NCBI RefSeq assembly: GCF_013033355.1
Contig: NZ_WQDY01000003.1
Coordinates: forward strand, 458,307-522,306
Source of the DNA: Ruegeria lacuscaerulensis
Lineage (GTDB): Bacteria > Pseudomonadota > Alphaproteobacteria > Rhodobacterales > Rhodobacteraceae
Direction: 5' to 3'
DNA: 64,000 nucleotides
Shown one piece after another: positions 31,265-41,208 of the stretch. Each line of letters starts with the position of its first letter. Positions within the stretch are counted from its first letter, which is position 1. The notes below the pieces were generated by a model. It saw only the letters and a list, made by a program, of their open reading frames with translations. It did no database searches and had not been told where the DNA came from. The position numbers and the translations under genes are program-made.

Positions 31265-31792
31265 GTGCCAGAAGATCTGAACAACATGTACCGCGTTCGC
31301 GGGCACGTAAAATGGTTCGACCCCGCCAAAGGTTACGGGTTCGTTGTGTCTGACGAAGGCGGTCCTGATATTCTGTTGCATGTGAACGTGTTGCGCAATT
31401 TCGGTCAAAGTTCGGTGGCTGATGGCGCCGGGATCGAGATCATGACGCATCGCACGGATCGGGGTGTCCAGGCAGTTGAAGTGATTAGCGTTGATCCGCC
31501 TGCGCGAGCCGACTCGATGTTGTTGGCGGACTTCGCGGAACTTGACCCGGTTGAGATCGCCCAAGCCCCACTTGAGGCGGCACGGGTAAAATGGTTCGAC
31601 AAAGGCAAGGGATTCGGGTTTGCCAACGTCTTTGGTCGCGGTGAGGATGTGTTTCTGCATATCGAGGTATTGCGTCGGTCAGGTTTGGCCGACCTTCAAC
31701 CCGGAGAAGCGCTTGCGATGCGTGTCATTGATGGAAAACGCGGACGTATGGCGGCTCAGGTCATGGCCTGGGAAGCGGCGCTGGACGACTGA
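31265..31792 (+). CDS. Double cold-shock-domain protein
   Basis: 175 residues with two cold-shock domains in tandem. The first is at about 9-75 (GHVKWFDPAKGYGFV, DILLHVNVL) and the second at about 105-172 (ARVKWFDKGKGFGFA, DVFLHIEVL), joined by an acidic linker. Each keeps the RNP1-like KGFGF/KGYGF and RNP2-like VFLH/ILLH motifs, so it should bind single-stranded RNA or DNA, perhaps two segments at once. The start is a GTG at 31265; the ATG at 31286 is possible. It ends seven bases before the DUF192 gene. Confidence 0.92.
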   Translation: MPEDLNNMYRVRGHVKWFDPAKGYGFVVSDEGGPDILLHVNVLRNFGQSSVADGAGIEIMTHRTDRGVQAVEVISVDPPARADSMLLADFAELDPVEIAQAPLEAARVKWFDKGKGFGFANVFGRGEDVFLHIEVLRRSGLADLQPGEALAMRVIDGKRGRMAAQVMAWEAALDD

Positions 31793-31798
31793 ATCACC

Positions 31799-32266
31799 AT
31801 GAAAGGGCGGCTGGCGGTTCTGACGACTATTGCAGTTTTTTGGACGAGTTCAGCGTTTGCCGCATGCAGCCCCGACCGGGTTACATTAAAAAATGACAAA
31901 TCCCAGGTCAGTTTCGATATCGAGCTGGCTGTAAGCCCTCAGGAAAGAGCACAGGGTCTTATGTTCCGCGAGTCTTTGCCCCAACGGGCAGGGATGATGT
32001 TTATTTTCGATCCGCCTCAGCCCGTCGCGTTCTGGATGAAAAACACGCTGATTCCATTGGATATGATTTTTTTGGATCGCAGTGGGTCGGTCGTACATGT
32101 CCACAGCAACGCCATTCCTGGCGACCTGACTCCGATTGAGGGGGGAGATTCGGTTTATGCGGTCCTGGAAATCAATGCAGGGCTGGCCGAACGTTACCTG
32201 ATCTCGCCCGGAACTCAGATGCGGCACGAAGTTTTTTCACAAGGTCCTGCAATTTGGCCCTGTTAG
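31799..32266 (+). CDS. Exported DUF192 protein
   Basis: 155 residues with a cleavable signal peptide (about 1-21, ending AFA). The mature part is a DUF192 domain: MFRESLPQRAGMMFIFDPPQPVAFWMKNTLIPLDMIFLD is diagnostic of the family (fragments quoted are separate beta strands). The function is unknown. It shares a transcript with the cold-shock gene. A weak five-base-stem hairpin with TTTT overlaps the stop codon at 32257-32273 and may terminate the unit just before tRNA-Pro. Confidence 0.88.
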   Translation: MKGRLAVLTTIAVFWTSSAFAACSPDRVTLKNDKSQVSFDIELAVSPQERAQGLMFRESLPQRAGMMFIFDPPQPVAFWMKNTLIPLDMIFLDRSGSVVHVHSNAIPGDLTPIEGGDSVYAVLEINAGLAERYLISPGTQMRHEVFSQGPAIWPC

Positions 32267-32309
32267 GGCTTTTCAAATCAGAACAGCGCGTTTAGGAAGG
32301 CGCACGGTC

Positions 32310-32386
32310 CGGGGCGTGGCGCAGTCTGGTAGCGCACCTGTTTTGGGTACAGGGGGTCGTAGGTTCGAATCCTGCCGCCCCGACCA
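32310..32386 (+). tRNA. tRNA-Pro(UGG)
   Basis: 77 bases with encoded CCA. The acceptor CGGGGCG pairs with CGCCCCG, and the anticodon loop TTTTGGGT gives UGG (Pro). It lies 43 bases after the DUF192 gene. Confidence 0.97.
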
Positions 32387-32393
32387 CTTCTTC

Positions 32394-32834
32394 TTACAAT
32401 GTTGGTGATCCCCCCATTGCCTGGTAGAGCGCACTTAGCGCTTTATCCAGAGTCTTGCTTTCGACTGGCACCTGCACAGGCGGGCCTGTCCTTTGGGGGA
32501 CATTAAAAAACACCTCGGCATCGATCCGATAGCCAGCAGTGTTTTTGGTCGATGTCAGGCGCATGACACTTTGAGGCAAGTCCTGCGGATATCCCTCGTA
32601 GTTGAGAATCAGATAAGCAGTCGTGTCCGGAGGCAAAAGCTCGGTGCATTCAAACACTTGATTCCCGACCCGTTCGAACTGCTCTCCTGGACCGCTACAG
32701 CTGACTTCAAACGTATCGAACAGACGCTTTGGATAGTCTTGAAACTGTGCACTGCGGGTTGGAATGGGCACATCTTGTGCTGTGCACGCCACGATCAGGC
32801 CCATTAGGGATAGGATTCCAAGCCTCGGTATCAA
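32394..32834 (-). CDS. Putative lipoprotein, function unknown
   Basis: 146 residues. A short signal peptide ends in IVAC with Cys17 as the lipidation site. The mature region has two further Cys (in VSCSGPGE and FECTELLP) that could form a disulfide, and no recognised domain. The C-terminus lies seven bases from the end of the tRNA-Pro gene, which runs the other way. No homologue comes to mind. Confidence 0.72.
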   Translation of the reverse strand: MIPRLGILSLMGLIVACTAQDVPIPTRSAQFQDYPKRLFDTFEVSCSGPGEQFERVGNQVFECTELLPPDTTAYLILNYEGYPQDLPQSVMRLTSTKNTAGYRIDAEVFFNVPQRTGPPVQVPVESKTLDKALSALYQAMGGSPTL

Positions 32835-33363
32835 TTCCTGTATCCTCGATCTGTCGTTTGGCGCGGTATGCCCGGATGTGCTTGTCCGATATGGGCCGTG
32901 CTGATTCTGTTTCAGTTTAAATACCTTAACGCAGGTTTATCAAATGCCGATAACTGTGCCGGAAATCACAGTTAATTGCGCGTTAGATTTAGTCGGGGGA
33001 TGACCAATACCGGTGGACGAACTTGTGGAGGAATCGGGAAACACCTCGTTTCACGAAGGCGTTACAATCCGGTCAACAAAAAAGATTTCAAAAATGACCG
33101 AAAAATGACGTTGACGATCTATGGCTGAATACGCCAGATTGTATGGGCCGAATGTGGTGCCACTAAATCTGGTAGAAAAACCGGTGTTGGGCACAGGGCG
33201 AGGGTCGGAAAGCACATAATAGTAACGTGCAGCCGTTTGGACGGGTTTGCGCTGCCGCGGGTAGCGCAGGGTTCATTGCGCCCGAATTTTTTGGCAGGTG
33301 GGCGATCCTTGATTTGGGGGTCAATCACTAAGGGACAAGTTGATTGAATCTAGGGCGGCGGAC
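32835..33363. other. 529-base upstream region of nrdJ
   Basis: No convincing ORF. It contains TTAA-N7-TTAG at 32972-32986 (a poor CtrA-like match) and CCACTAAATCTGGTAG at 33160-33175, an imperfect dyad of the general kind seen for NrdR operators. I looked for a cobalamin riboswitch, expected for some B12-dependent genes, and saw no convincing B12 box. Most of this region is probably the long nrdJ leader and promoter. Confidence 0.4.
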
Positions 33364-36300
33364 ATGCAGATTGACAGGAAATTCACTAAATCGGGACAAG
33401 ATGCCTACGCGGATTTGGACTTTGTTTCCGCAACGTCTGAGATTCGGAATCCTGATGGCACGATAGTCTTCCGGCTGGATGATATCGAAGTGCCGTCAAG
33501 CTGGAGTCAGGTGGCCAGTGACGTCATCGCTCAGAAATACTTCCGCAAAGCCGGTGTGCCCACCAAGCTTAAGAAAGTTAAGGAAAAAGACGTGCCCGAA
33601 TTCCTGTGGCGCTCGGTCCCGGCTGAGGGTGCAGAATTCGACGGAGAAACGTCTTCGAAACAGGTGTTTGACCGACTGGCTGGTGCCTGGGCTTATTGGG
33701 GCTGGAAGGGTGGCTATTTCTCGACCGAGGAAGACGCACGCGCCTACTTTGACGAGATGCGCTATATGCTGGCGACCCAACGCGCCGCGCCGAACTCGCC
33801 ACAGTGGTTCAATACGGGCCTTCACTGGGCTTACGGTATCGACGGTCCTGCGCAGGGTCACCATTATGTCGACTATAAAACCGGCAAACTGACCAAGTCG
33901 AAATCCGCTTACGAACATCCGCAGCCGCACGCGTGCTTCATCCAGTCCGTCGATGATGATCTGGTGAACGAAGGCGGCATCATGGATCTGTGGGTGCGCG
34001 AGGCGCGCCTGTTTAAATACGGCTCGGGCACCGGGACCAACTTCAGCCATCTGCGCGCGGAAGGCGAGGCGCTGTCAGGCGGCGGCAAGTCCTCGGGTCT
34101 TATGGGCTTTCTCAAGATCGGCGACCGCGCCGCTGGCGCGATCAAATCAGGCGGTACAACCCGTCGAGCAGCAAAGATGGTAATCGTCGATGCAGATCAC
34201 CCCGATATCGAGCAATTCATCGAGTGGAAGGTGATCGAAGAGCAAAAGGTGGCCTCGATCGTTGCCGGATCGAAGATGCACGAGAAGATGCTGAACGGCA
34301 TTTTCGAGGCCATCCGCTCTTGGGACGGCGCCGCCGATGACGCCTATGATCCGAACAAGAATGACAGCCTGAAGACCGCTGTGCGCGAGGCCAAAAAGGT
34401 CGCAATCCCCGAGACTTACATCAAGCGCGTGCTGGATTATGCGCGGCAAGGCCACGACAGCATCGAATTCCCGACCTATGACACGGACTGGGATTCGGAA
34501 GCTTACAGCTCCGTCTCGGGCCAAAACTCGAACAACTCGATCCGCGTGACCAACGCGTTCCTGACCGCCGTCGAAAAAGACGCCGATTGGGAGCTGATCA
34601 ACCGCACCGATGGTAAGGTCGCCAAGACCGTCAAGGCCCGCGATCTGTGGGAAAAGGTCGGTCACGCTGCATGGGCCTGTGCCGATCCGGGCATCCAGTT
34701 CCACGACACCGTCAATGAATGGCACACATGCCCTGAAGATGGTGAGATCCGCGGCTCGAACCCGTGCTCGGAATACATGTTCCTCGATGACACGGCCTGT
34801 AACTTAGCGTCGATGAACCTGCTGACCTTCCTCAAGGATGGTGAGTTCCAGGCGGCGGACTATATGCACGCTTCGCGCCTGTGGACCCTGACGCTGGAAA
34901 TCTCGGTGACGATGGCGCAGTTCCCGTCGAAGGAAATCGCGCAACTGTCTTACGATTTCCGTACCTTGGGTCTGGGCTACGCGAATATCGGCGGTCTGTT
35001 GATGAACATGGGCTACAGCTATGACTCGGATGAGGGTCGGGCGATCTGCGGCGCGCTTACCGCGATCATGACTGGTGTGGCCTATGCGACTTCGGCGGAA
35101 ATTGCCGGTGAGCTGGGTGCGTTCAAGGGCTATGAGCGCAACGCGGACCACATGCTGCGTGTCATCCGCAACCACCGCCGCGCGTCGCAGGGTGTCACGG
35201 AGGGCTATGAGAAGCTGGCAGTGAAGCCGGTACCTCTGGACCACGGCAATTGCCCGGACAAGCGTTTGATCGACTTGGCCATGTCGGCTTGGGATGAGGC
35301 GCTAAGCCTCGGCGAAAAGAACGGGTATCGCAACGCGCAGGCTACTGTGATCGCACCGACCGGCACCATTGGTCTGGTGATGGATTGCGACACCACAGGG
35401 ATTGAGCCGGACTTTGCGCTGGTTAAGTTTAAAAAGCTTGCGGGCGGCGGTTACTTCAAGATCATCAACCGTTCGGTGCCTTCGGCGCTGGAGAAGCTGG
35501 GCTATTCCTCGTCTCAGATCGAAGAGATCGTGGGCTACGCGGTAGGTCATGGCACCATCGGCAACGCGCCGGGGATCAACCATACCTCACTGACTGGCCA
35601 CGGCTTTGGCCCGAATGAGCTGGCGAAAGTGGACGCTGCGCTGGAAAGCGCGTTCGACATCCGGTTCGTCTTCAACCAGTGGACACTGGGCGAGGATTTC
35701 TGCACCGGCGTTCTGGGCATCCCGGCCACCAAGCTGAATGACCCGACTTTCGACCTTCTGCGTCACTTGGGTTTCACCCGCGCGGATATCGAAGCGGCGA
35801 ATGATCACGTCTGCGGAACCATGACGCTGGAAGGCGCGCCGCACCTGAAAGAGGAACACTATTCCATCTTCGATTGCGCCAACCCGTGCGGCAAGAAAGG
35901 TAAGCGTTTCCTTGGGGTTGATAGCCACATCACCATGATGGCGGCGGCGCAGAGCTTCATCTCGGGTGCGATCTCGAAGACGATCAACATGCCGAACGAC
36001 GCGACCATCGAAGACTGCCAGAAGGCATATGAGTTGTCGTGGTCGCTGGGTGTGAAGGCGAACGCGCTGTACCGCGACGGCTCGAAACTGTCTCAGCCTC
36101 TGGCCGCTGCATTGGTTGAGGATGATGATGAGGCCGCCGAGGTTCTGGAAAGCGGCACACCGGCCGAAAAAGCTGCCGTGCTGGCCGAGAAGGTCATCGA
36201 GAAGGTCGTCGTCAAGGAAATCGTCCGCTCGCACCGCGAAAAGATGCCCGAGCGTCGGAAGGGTTATACTCAGAAAGCCATCGTGGGCGGCCACAAGGTC

Positions 36301-36978
36301 TATCTGCGGACGGGTGAATACTCGGACGGCTCGCTGGGCGAAATTTTCATCGACATGCACAAGGAAGGCGCTGGCTTCCGGGCCATGATGAACAACTTTG
36401 CCATCGCGGTCTCGGTCGGCCTGCAATACGGCGTTCCGCTGGAAGAGTTCGTGGACGCCTTTACCTTCACCAAGTTCGAACCGGCGGGGATGGTGCAGGG
36501 TAACGACTCGATCAAGAACGCGACGTCGATCCTAGACTACATCTTCCGCGAGCTGGCCGTCAGCTATCTGGACCGCACTGATTTGGCCCATGTGAAGCCC
36601 GAAGGCGCGACCTTTGACGATATCGGCCGAGGCGAGGAAGAGGGTGTTTCGAACGTCTCGGAAATCAGCGAAACAGCGGCCTCCAAGTCATTGGAAGTAT
36701 TGAAGCAAATCAGCTCGACCGGGTATCTGCGCAAGCGGTTGCCGCAGGATCTGGCCGTGTTCACACCGCAAGCAGATGCGACCGGAGTGGCGGAACCTGC
36801 CGCCGTGTTCGAAGCGCCTGCTGAAACTGCAGTTGCGACCGGCATGGACGCCCGCACCAAAGCCAAGATGCAAGGGTACGAGGGCGATCCCTGTGGTGAA
36901 TGCGGAAACTACACATTGGTGCGCAATGGCACCTGTATGAAATGCAACACCTGCGGTGCGACCAGCGGGTGTAGCTAA
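33364..36978 (+). CDS. nrdJ: B12-dependent (class II) ribonucleotide reductase
   Basis: 1204 residues from 33364, with AGGGCGGCGGA upstream; a TTG at 33340 in the same frame is unlikely. Reduces ribonucleotides using adenosylcobalamin, so it works with or without oxygen. Class II features: [21 protein letters not shown] with the catalytic-loop residues, [15 protein letters not shown], and a TSCAD-like insert region. The C-terminal domain (about 1170-1204) has a zinc-type C-x2-C...C-x2-C cluster ([14 protein letters not shown]) typical of the long NrdJ form. The stop is followed by a hairpin at 36984-37004 without a U-tract. Confidence 0.96.
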   Translation: MQIDRKFTKSGQDAYADLDFVSATSEIRNPDGTIVFRLDDIEVPSSWSQVASDVIAQKYFRKAGVPTKLKKVKEKDVPEFLWRSVPAEGAEFDGETSSKQVFDRLAGAWAYWGWKGGYFSTEEDARAYFDEMRYMLATQRAAPNSPQWFNTGLHWAYGIDGPAQGHHYVDYKTGKLTKSKSAYEHPQPHACFIQSVDDDLVNEGGIMDLWVREARLFKYGSGTGTNFSHLRAEGEALSGGGKSSGLMGFLKIGDRAAGAIKSGGTTRRAAKMVIVDADHPDIEQFIEWKVIEEQKVASIVAGSKMHEKMLNGIFEAIRSWDGAADDAYDPNKNDSLKTAVREAKKVAIPETYIKRVLDYARQGHDSIEFPTYDTDWDSEAYSSVSGQNSNNSIRVTNAFLTAVEKDADWELINRTDGKVAKTVKARDLWEKVGHAAWACADPGIQFHDTVNEWHTCPEDGEIRGSNPCSEYMFLDDTACNLASMNLLTFLKDGEFQAADYMHASRLWTLTLEISVTMAQFPSKEIAQLSYDFRTLGLGYANIGGLLMNMGYSYDSDEGRAICGALTAIMTGVAYATSAEIAGELGAFKGYERNADHMLRVIRNHRRASQGVTEGYEKLAVKPVPLDHGNCPDKRLIDLAMSAWDEALSLGEKNGYRNAQATVIAPTGTIGLVMDCDTTGIEPDFALVKFKKLAGGGYFKIINRSVPSALEKLGYSSSQIEEIVGYAVGHGTIGNAPGINHTSLTGHGFGPNELAKVDAALESAFDIRFVFNQWTLGEDFCTGVLGIPATKLNDPTFDLLRHLGFTRADIEAANDHVCGTMTLEGAPHLKEEHYSIFDCANPCGKKGKRFLGVDSHITMMAAAQSFISGAISKTINMPNDATIEDCQKAYELSWSLGVKANALYRDGSKLSQPLAAALVEDDDEAAEVLESGTPAEKAAVLAEKVIEKVVVKEIVRSHREKMPERRKGYTQKAIVGGHKVYLRTGEYSDGSLGEIFIDMHKEGAGFRAMMNNFAIAVSVGLQYGVPLEEFVDAFTFTKFEPAGMVQGNDSIKNATSILDYIFRELAVSYLDRTDLAHVKPEGATFDDIGRGEEEGVSNVSEISETAASKSLEVLKQISSTGYLRKRLPQDLAVFTPQADATGVAEPAAVFEAPAETAVATGMDARTKAKMQGYEGDPCGECGNYTLVRNGTCMKCNTCGATSGCS

Positions 36979-37278
36979 GGCAAACGCCCCGTCAGGCGGG
37001 GTGTAGGGACCTGGGCTTTCCCCCGAATGCCCGGTCCCGACGAATACGGAAGAAGGCGCCGAGACTTACCGACGATGCCTTTTTCCACTCGGCCGACATG
37101 CCCGTGTCGGCCGGGAACAGGGTGGGGCGGAATATTGCTCTTTCCCACTCTCTCACGGGACGGGTGCGCTCGTCCCATGCGCAGTCCAGGCCGCAGGCAA
37201 AAAAACACCGGGCGGTCAACGATATGAGCCTGGATGGCGAAACTTAAAGGGGGCCTCGGCCCCCTTTTTTTCATAGAC
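36979..37278. other. 300-base gap after nrdJ; possible 3' UTR or sRNA
   Basis: No believable ORF: the open frame on the minus strand is Arg/Pro-rich and lacks a ribosome site. It holds three structures: a hairpin at 36984-37004, a perfect nine-base inverted repeat CGGCCGACA / TGTCGGCCG with six-base loop at 37090-37113, and a strong terminator at 37246-37272. A structured RNA ending in a terminator would fit a small RNA or a long nrdJ tail. Confidence 0.4.
37246..37272 (+). terminator. Strong rho-independent terminator
   Basis: Stem AAAGGGGGC / GCCCCCTTT around CTCG, then eight Ts on the plus strand. On the minus strand only TTTAAGTTT follows, so it may also weakly end the MttB-homologue transcript, whose stop is at 37279. 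Confidence 0.85.
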
Positions 37279-38823
37279 TTACGTTGGCAAGTGAATGTTA
37301 AATTTCTCGCGAAGGGCCGCGTCCAGCATGGGATCGAACCGTGCGGGTGACGGCGTGGACAAGATTTCCTCTTTCCGGGCCGTGGCCTTGGCGATCAGAT
37401 CAGGCTTGTCCAATTCGGCCCATTCTTTGGGAGACGTGCGGTCGCCATAAGTCGGATACACGTAATCCGCTTGCATTCGGCTTAGCGTTGCATCGGTGCC
37501 GAGGTAATGGCCCGGGCCGCCCATGCAGACTTCGGCGATCTGGTCGAGCGCCAGTGTTTCATCCGTGACTTCGATCCCACGAACACAGCGCTGCGCCTGT
37601 CCTATAATGTCATCCCCTAGGATCAGGCTTTCAAAACAGAAACCCAGCAATGAGGCGTGCATTCCAGCGGCCTCGTACACCATATTCACGCCAGATAATC
37701 CCGCCATGACATTCGAGCACATCTGCTCCCAGCCGGCCTGCATATCTGGCATTTTCGAGTCCGATGCGCCGGCCGCCGCGCCGCCGGGAAGATCATAGAA
37801 CTGGTGCATTTGTCCGCATCCGGCAGTCAGTAGGGCTTGCTCGCCCGAGCCTATGGACATAGCGCCGGTTCGCAGGTCCAACCCAAAGGGCCAGGTGCCA
37901 AAAACTGCAGGTGCGCCGGGGCTTACGGCATTTACATAAACCAGTCCGGCCAGGCATTCGGCGGTGGCCTGTGTGATTGCGCCCGCGATGGTCGAGGGGG
38001 CCGTCGCACCGGCCATACCTGCGGACAACAACAGTACCGGCATTCCTGCCCTGATACACTCCTCCATAACTTCGCAGCTTTCGGTGGCGAATTTCATCGG
38101 AGGAACAACGAAACAGTTCGAGTTCGATACAAATGGTCGCTCGCGCCACTTATCCTCTCCGCCCGCAATCATGTGCAACATCTCAACCGCTGGGGCGACA
38201 TGGCTGGGCTCTGTGAACGACGTGCCGATGTGTTTGAACGTGCCAGAACAGGCGGCGTACACGGTGTTCAGGTCCATCTCCATGTTGTCCGTGATGTCAC
38301 GACACACCATAGGGCGTTGAACGAAATGGATATTATCTAGTTGCTGACAAATCCGTGCTGCATCGTGCAGGTCTTGAACGGTCGAGTCCCGATACTCCCG
38401 ACCATGGACGTCGACCATGCTGACAGCAGCGCCCGCGGTGCCATAGTGGACGCGCGTGCCCGACAGATCGAGATCCATCTGCCCATCACGGCTGTGCAGG
38501 GTCACGGAACGATTGGCATTGGCAATCGTGTCTTCGACCAGCGCCCGCGGAAAGCGAATGCGCCCGTCGTCGCCCAAGGTGCATCCAGCGCCGACCAGAT
38601 AGTCAATCCCGCTTTGCGGCGCGTCCGCAAGCCCGATCGTTTCAAGCGCGGTCAGCGCGGCCTCGTGTATCTGTTCAACCTGCCGAGGGGTGAGCGGTTT
38701 CAGTGTTCCGCCTTCAAGGCCAGGGCGAACGGGGCGCAAGTGGTCGGGAAGGGCCGAGGCACGGGCCGCGCGACGTGCGGCACGGCCGCCGCTGCGAGAG
38801 GAGGTACGCGATTGGTCGTTCAT
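37279..38823 (-). CDS. MttB-family (non-pyrrolysine) methyltransferase
   Basis: 514 residues, TIM-barrel trimethylamine methyltransferase family. The frame has no internal amber codon, so it belongs to the non-pyrrolysine branch; characterised members demethylate glycine betaine, carnitine, proline betaine or similar, passing the methyl to a corrinoid protein. A basic, low-complexity N-terminus (about 1-25) precedes the family start LRPVRPGLEGGTLKPLT. The substrate is unknown. The nearest corrinoid protein is 26 kb away at 10798. No THF methyltransferase or transporter flanks it, so it is an isolated gene here. Confidence 0.88.
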   Translation of the reverse strand: MNDQSRTSSRSGGRAARRAARASALPDHLRPVRPGLEGGTLKPLTPRQVEQIHEAALTALETIGLADAPQSGIDYLVGAGCTLGDDGRIRFPRALVEDTIANANRSVTLHSRDGQMDLDLSGTRVHYGTAGAAVSMVDVHGREYRDSTVQDLHDAARICQQLDNIHFVQRPMVCRDITDNMEMDLNTVYAACSGTFKHIGTSFTEPSHVAPAVEMLHMIAGGEDKWRERPFVSNSNCFVVPPMKFATESCEVMEECIRAGMPVLLLSAGMAGATAPSTIAGAITQATAECLAGLVYVNAVSPGAPAVFGTWPFGLDLRTGAMSIGSGEQALLTAGCGQMHQFYDLPGGAAAGASDSKMPDMQAGWEQMCSNVMAGLSGVNMVYEAAGMHASLLGFCFESLILGDDIIGQAQRCVRGIEVTDETLALDQIAEVCMGGPGHYLGTDATLSRMQADYVYPTYGDRTSPKEWAELDKPDLIAKATARKEEILSTPSPARFDPMLDAALREKFNIHLPT

Positions 38824-39237
38824 ATCAAAGTCCGATTGGTGAGTTGCGAGTGGTCTAAGGGCGGTTCAATCCCGGACTGGTCGCCCTCGGGCCGCGCGAC
38901 CACGATCCGCACCGATGGTGCGGCTGATCAGCCGGATCTTCCAAACGTCACTGTGCATGAGGCTCCTCACCTTGTGGCGTGCAGTGTTCCAAGTCGGGTC
39001 GCCTCATTCTGTTCTGTTTGCGACTTCGATGACCAAAAGCGAAACAAACCTGAGTTTTTCGGCACATAGATTACCTTAGGTAAAGAAATTACCCGTTTGA
39101 TCCGGAAATCTGTTATACTTCGGTCACTTATTTAGCAGCAATTCGTGATCTCAATTGATTTTTAACGATTGGCTTCCAGTTGTATGGCACTCTGAAAAGA
39201 ATACTCGAATGTTTTGATGAAAGGCTTTTGTAGTCTA
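38824..39237. other. 414-base divergent region, MttB homologue / OM protein
   Basis: No ORF with coding character. It contains the dyad cluster at 39071-39093 described separately. The part from 38870 to 39000 is GC-rich and the part from 39040 to 39230 is AT-rich, where promoters are more likely. No other structure was recognised. Confidence 0.4.
39071..39093. promoter_or_regulatory. TTACC/GGTAA alternating half-sites
   Basis: TTACC-TTA-GGTAA-AGAAA-TTACC: three half-sites in alternating orientation, the first pair forming a 13-base perfect palindrome. It lies 145 bases before the outer-membrane gene and 248 before the MttB homologue. The binding protein is unknown. Confidence 0.4.
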
Positions 39238-39756
39238 ATGAACCATCTGCTGCCCATCATTGTCGCGATGACACTGACCGGCACCATCTCGGCTTTTGCC
39301 GAGGATTGGAGCGGGGCTTATGCAGGATTCAGCTTTGGTTATGCGGATGCAGATGGTCGGAACGGCGCAAGCGGTAGTGATTCTAGCTTCGGTCCTCATG
39401 TCGGGTATGACCACGATTTTGGGAATTTCGTTCTGGGAGGCGAGCTTGAGTATAATCGGCTGTCTTTGAATCTGGGCCAGAACGAAGGTAGCCTGGACAG
39501 CATGACCCGCGTGAAACTGCGTGGCGGGTACGATTTCGGATCTGCGCTTGGGTATGTAGTTGTGGGAGCCGCACGAGTAGATTCGTCGGTCGAAAATGAC
39601 ACGGCTGCGGTCTACGGAATCGGTGTTGCCTATCCGGTCACCGATAGATTTGTCATCAGTGGTGAGGCTTTGCGTCAGAACTTTGACGACGTGACCCGTT
39701 CCGAAGGCGGCCTCGATTCCAACGTGTTCAATTTGAGAACGACCTTTCGGTTCTGA
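39238..39756 (+). CDS. Small outer-membrane beta-barrel protein
   Basis: 172 residues from 39238, with a signal peptide (about 1-21) ending ISAFA and mature start EDWSGAYAG. Alternating hydrophobic strands (YAGFSFGYADA, HVGYDHDF, VLGGELEYNRL, VKLRGGYDF, YVVVGAARV) and the terminal Phe (TTFRF) fit an eight-strand OmpA/opacity-like barrel. ATG at 39217 and TTG at 39214 are alternative starts; none has a clear Shine-Dalgarno. It ends six bases from the convergent aminotransferase. The role is unknown, probably envelope integrity or adhesion. Confidence 0.82.
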   Translation: MNHLLPIIVAMTLTGTISAFAEDWSGAYAGFSFGYADADGRNGASGSDSSFGPHVGYDHDFGNFVLGGELEYNRLSLNLGQNEGSLDSMTRVKLRGGYDFGSALGYVVVGAARVDSSVENDTAAVYGIGVAYPVTDRFVISGEALRQNFDDVTRSEGGLDSNVFNLRTTFRF

Positions 39757-39762
39757 CCACGG

Positions 39763-40950
39763 CTACTCTGCTGCATTCTGGTCAGCCAACTCTTTCGCGA
39801 AATCACATATGGTTTTTAAAGCAGACGCAAAGCGCACGTCTTCGATTGTCATGGCCACGCGAATATGTCCTTTAGCAGCAGTGCCAAAACTTTCACCAGG
39901 CATCACTGCGATTCGACGTTTATCCAACAGTGCATTTGCGAACTCTAAACCACTGAGTCCGGTCGCTCGCACGTCCAGCATCAGGTACATCGCGCCTTGC
40001 GCGGGCACTAAACCGACTGTGGTCTGCGCGCTCAGAATTTCGACTGCCAGCGTCCGTCTGCGGCGAAACGGAGACGCGATGCTGTTTTCAAGTTCATCTC
40101 CGGCGGTCAGCGCAAAATGAGCCGCGTCCTGAACGAAGCCGGGTACGCCGTAGGTCGTGTGTGTGGCCAATGTGATCAGATAAGAGATCACTTTTTCAGG
40201 TCCGACGACCCACCCGCATCGAGAGCCCGTCATGGCATGCGATTTGGACATTGAGCCAACGACCAAAGTGCGGTCCGCCATATCAGGCAGGCTGCGGGGC
40301 GAGATGTGCGCTCCATCCCAAACCTGCGTGTCGTAAACTTCGTCGGAAATCAGCCACAGGTCGCGTTTACGGCAGACATCGGCCAGGCCCTCGAGGGTCT
40401 GGCGGGAATACACGACCCCGGTAGGGTTGTTTGGCGTATTGATGAGCAACGAAACCGCACCGTCAGAGGCGGCTTCGATCTGCTGGGGGTCTGGCTGAAA
40501 GGCTGCCTTGGCTGTGGTTTGAACCGTCCGGTCGATGGCGCCGGCGCCGCGGATCGTTCCAGGGTAGGTGGCATAGTACGGGTCCAGGTACAGGCCAACA
40601 TCACCCGGATCGCAAACCGCCATATGGGCCGCGAACAGAGCCGATTGACCACCGGGTGTAATCAATACGTTGTTACGTGTGGTGGGAACACCGGTTCGCG
40701 TTTGAACGCGCGCAGCTACTGTATCGCGCAGCAGATCCGTACCGGGCACCAATGCGTATCCCGTATGGCCTTGTCGGGCGGACTGATTCATCGCACGCAG
40801 AATTGACGGGTCTGTGCGGATATCATGTTCCCCAATGGTCAGTTCGGTAACCGCAAGGCCTTCGGTTATCATTCGTCGGGCGCGGTAGAATACGTCCCAC
40901 CCGTCGCCGTCGCCTCTGGTCAATTGCTTAATACGCCGTGACAGTTTCAT
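39763..40950 (-). CDS. Class I/II aminotransferase
   Basis: 395 residues from 40950 (MKLSRRIKQLTRGDGDGWDV); the frame is open to 41061 but adds no family sequence. PLP-binding lysine in VGSMSKSHAMTGSRCGWV; INTPNNPTGVVYS and SDEVYDTQVW are the usual motifs. It resembles the aspartate/aromatic aminotransferase group; the exact substrate cannot be told. It is monocistronic, convergent with the barrel gene and divergent from cysS. It is only distantly similar to the other aminotransferase at 27837. Confidence 0.9.
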   Translation of the reverse strand: MKLSRRIKQLTRGDGDGWDVFYRARRMITEGLAVTELTIGEHDIRTDPSILRAMNQSARQGHTGYALVPGTDLLRDTVAARVQTRTGVPTTRNNVLITPGGQSALFAAHMAVCDPGDVGLYLDPYYATYPGTIRGAGAIDRTVQTTAKAAFQPDPQQIEAASDGAVSLLINTPNNPTGVVYSRQTLEGLADVCRKRDLWLISDEVYDTQVWDGAHISPRSLPDMADRTLVVGSMSKSHAMTGSRCGWVVGPEKVISYLITLATHTTYGVPGFVQDAAHFALTAGDELENSIASPFRRRRTLAVEILSAQTTVGLVPAQGAMYLMLDVRATGLSGLEFANALLDKRRIAVMPGESFGTAAKGHIRVAMTIEDVRFASALKTICDFAKELADQNAAE

Positions 40951-41208
40951 GATGCGCCTCTGCCTGTTTTGTAGCCGAAAGGGCCAGAGCGTTTTGTGAA
41001 TGTCAATTCGAGGCAGCGTGAAAACAGGGGCTTGGCGGAACAATGCCCGCATGATAACCAAACTCTATGAAACTGACGTTCTGCATCATTACCTGCTGCA
41101 TTTCCTGCTGATTTATCAAGCGGGCCAGTTTCTTTCGTTTTCATCCCTGAGACAAGTTGCTAAGCCCGCGCCAACGCGAGACGCCACGCCGTTCTTAGGA
41201 GCCGACCG

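Noticed and set aside
33000..33360. Cobalamin riboswitch before nrdJ
   Set aside because: The gene is B12-dependent, but I saw no recognisable B12 box or flanking stem pattern.
36975..37274. 99-residue ORF on the minus strand
   Set aside because: Arg/Pro-rich, crosses the hairpins and terminator, and has no ribosome site; a composition artefact.
37279..38823. Pyrrolysine-type MttB
   Set aside because: The frame runs through with no internal TAG, and no pyl genes are present.
39763..40950. Duplicate of the aminotransferase at 27837
   Set aside because: The two share only general fold-type I motifs; flanking and internal sequence differ, so they are separate family members.
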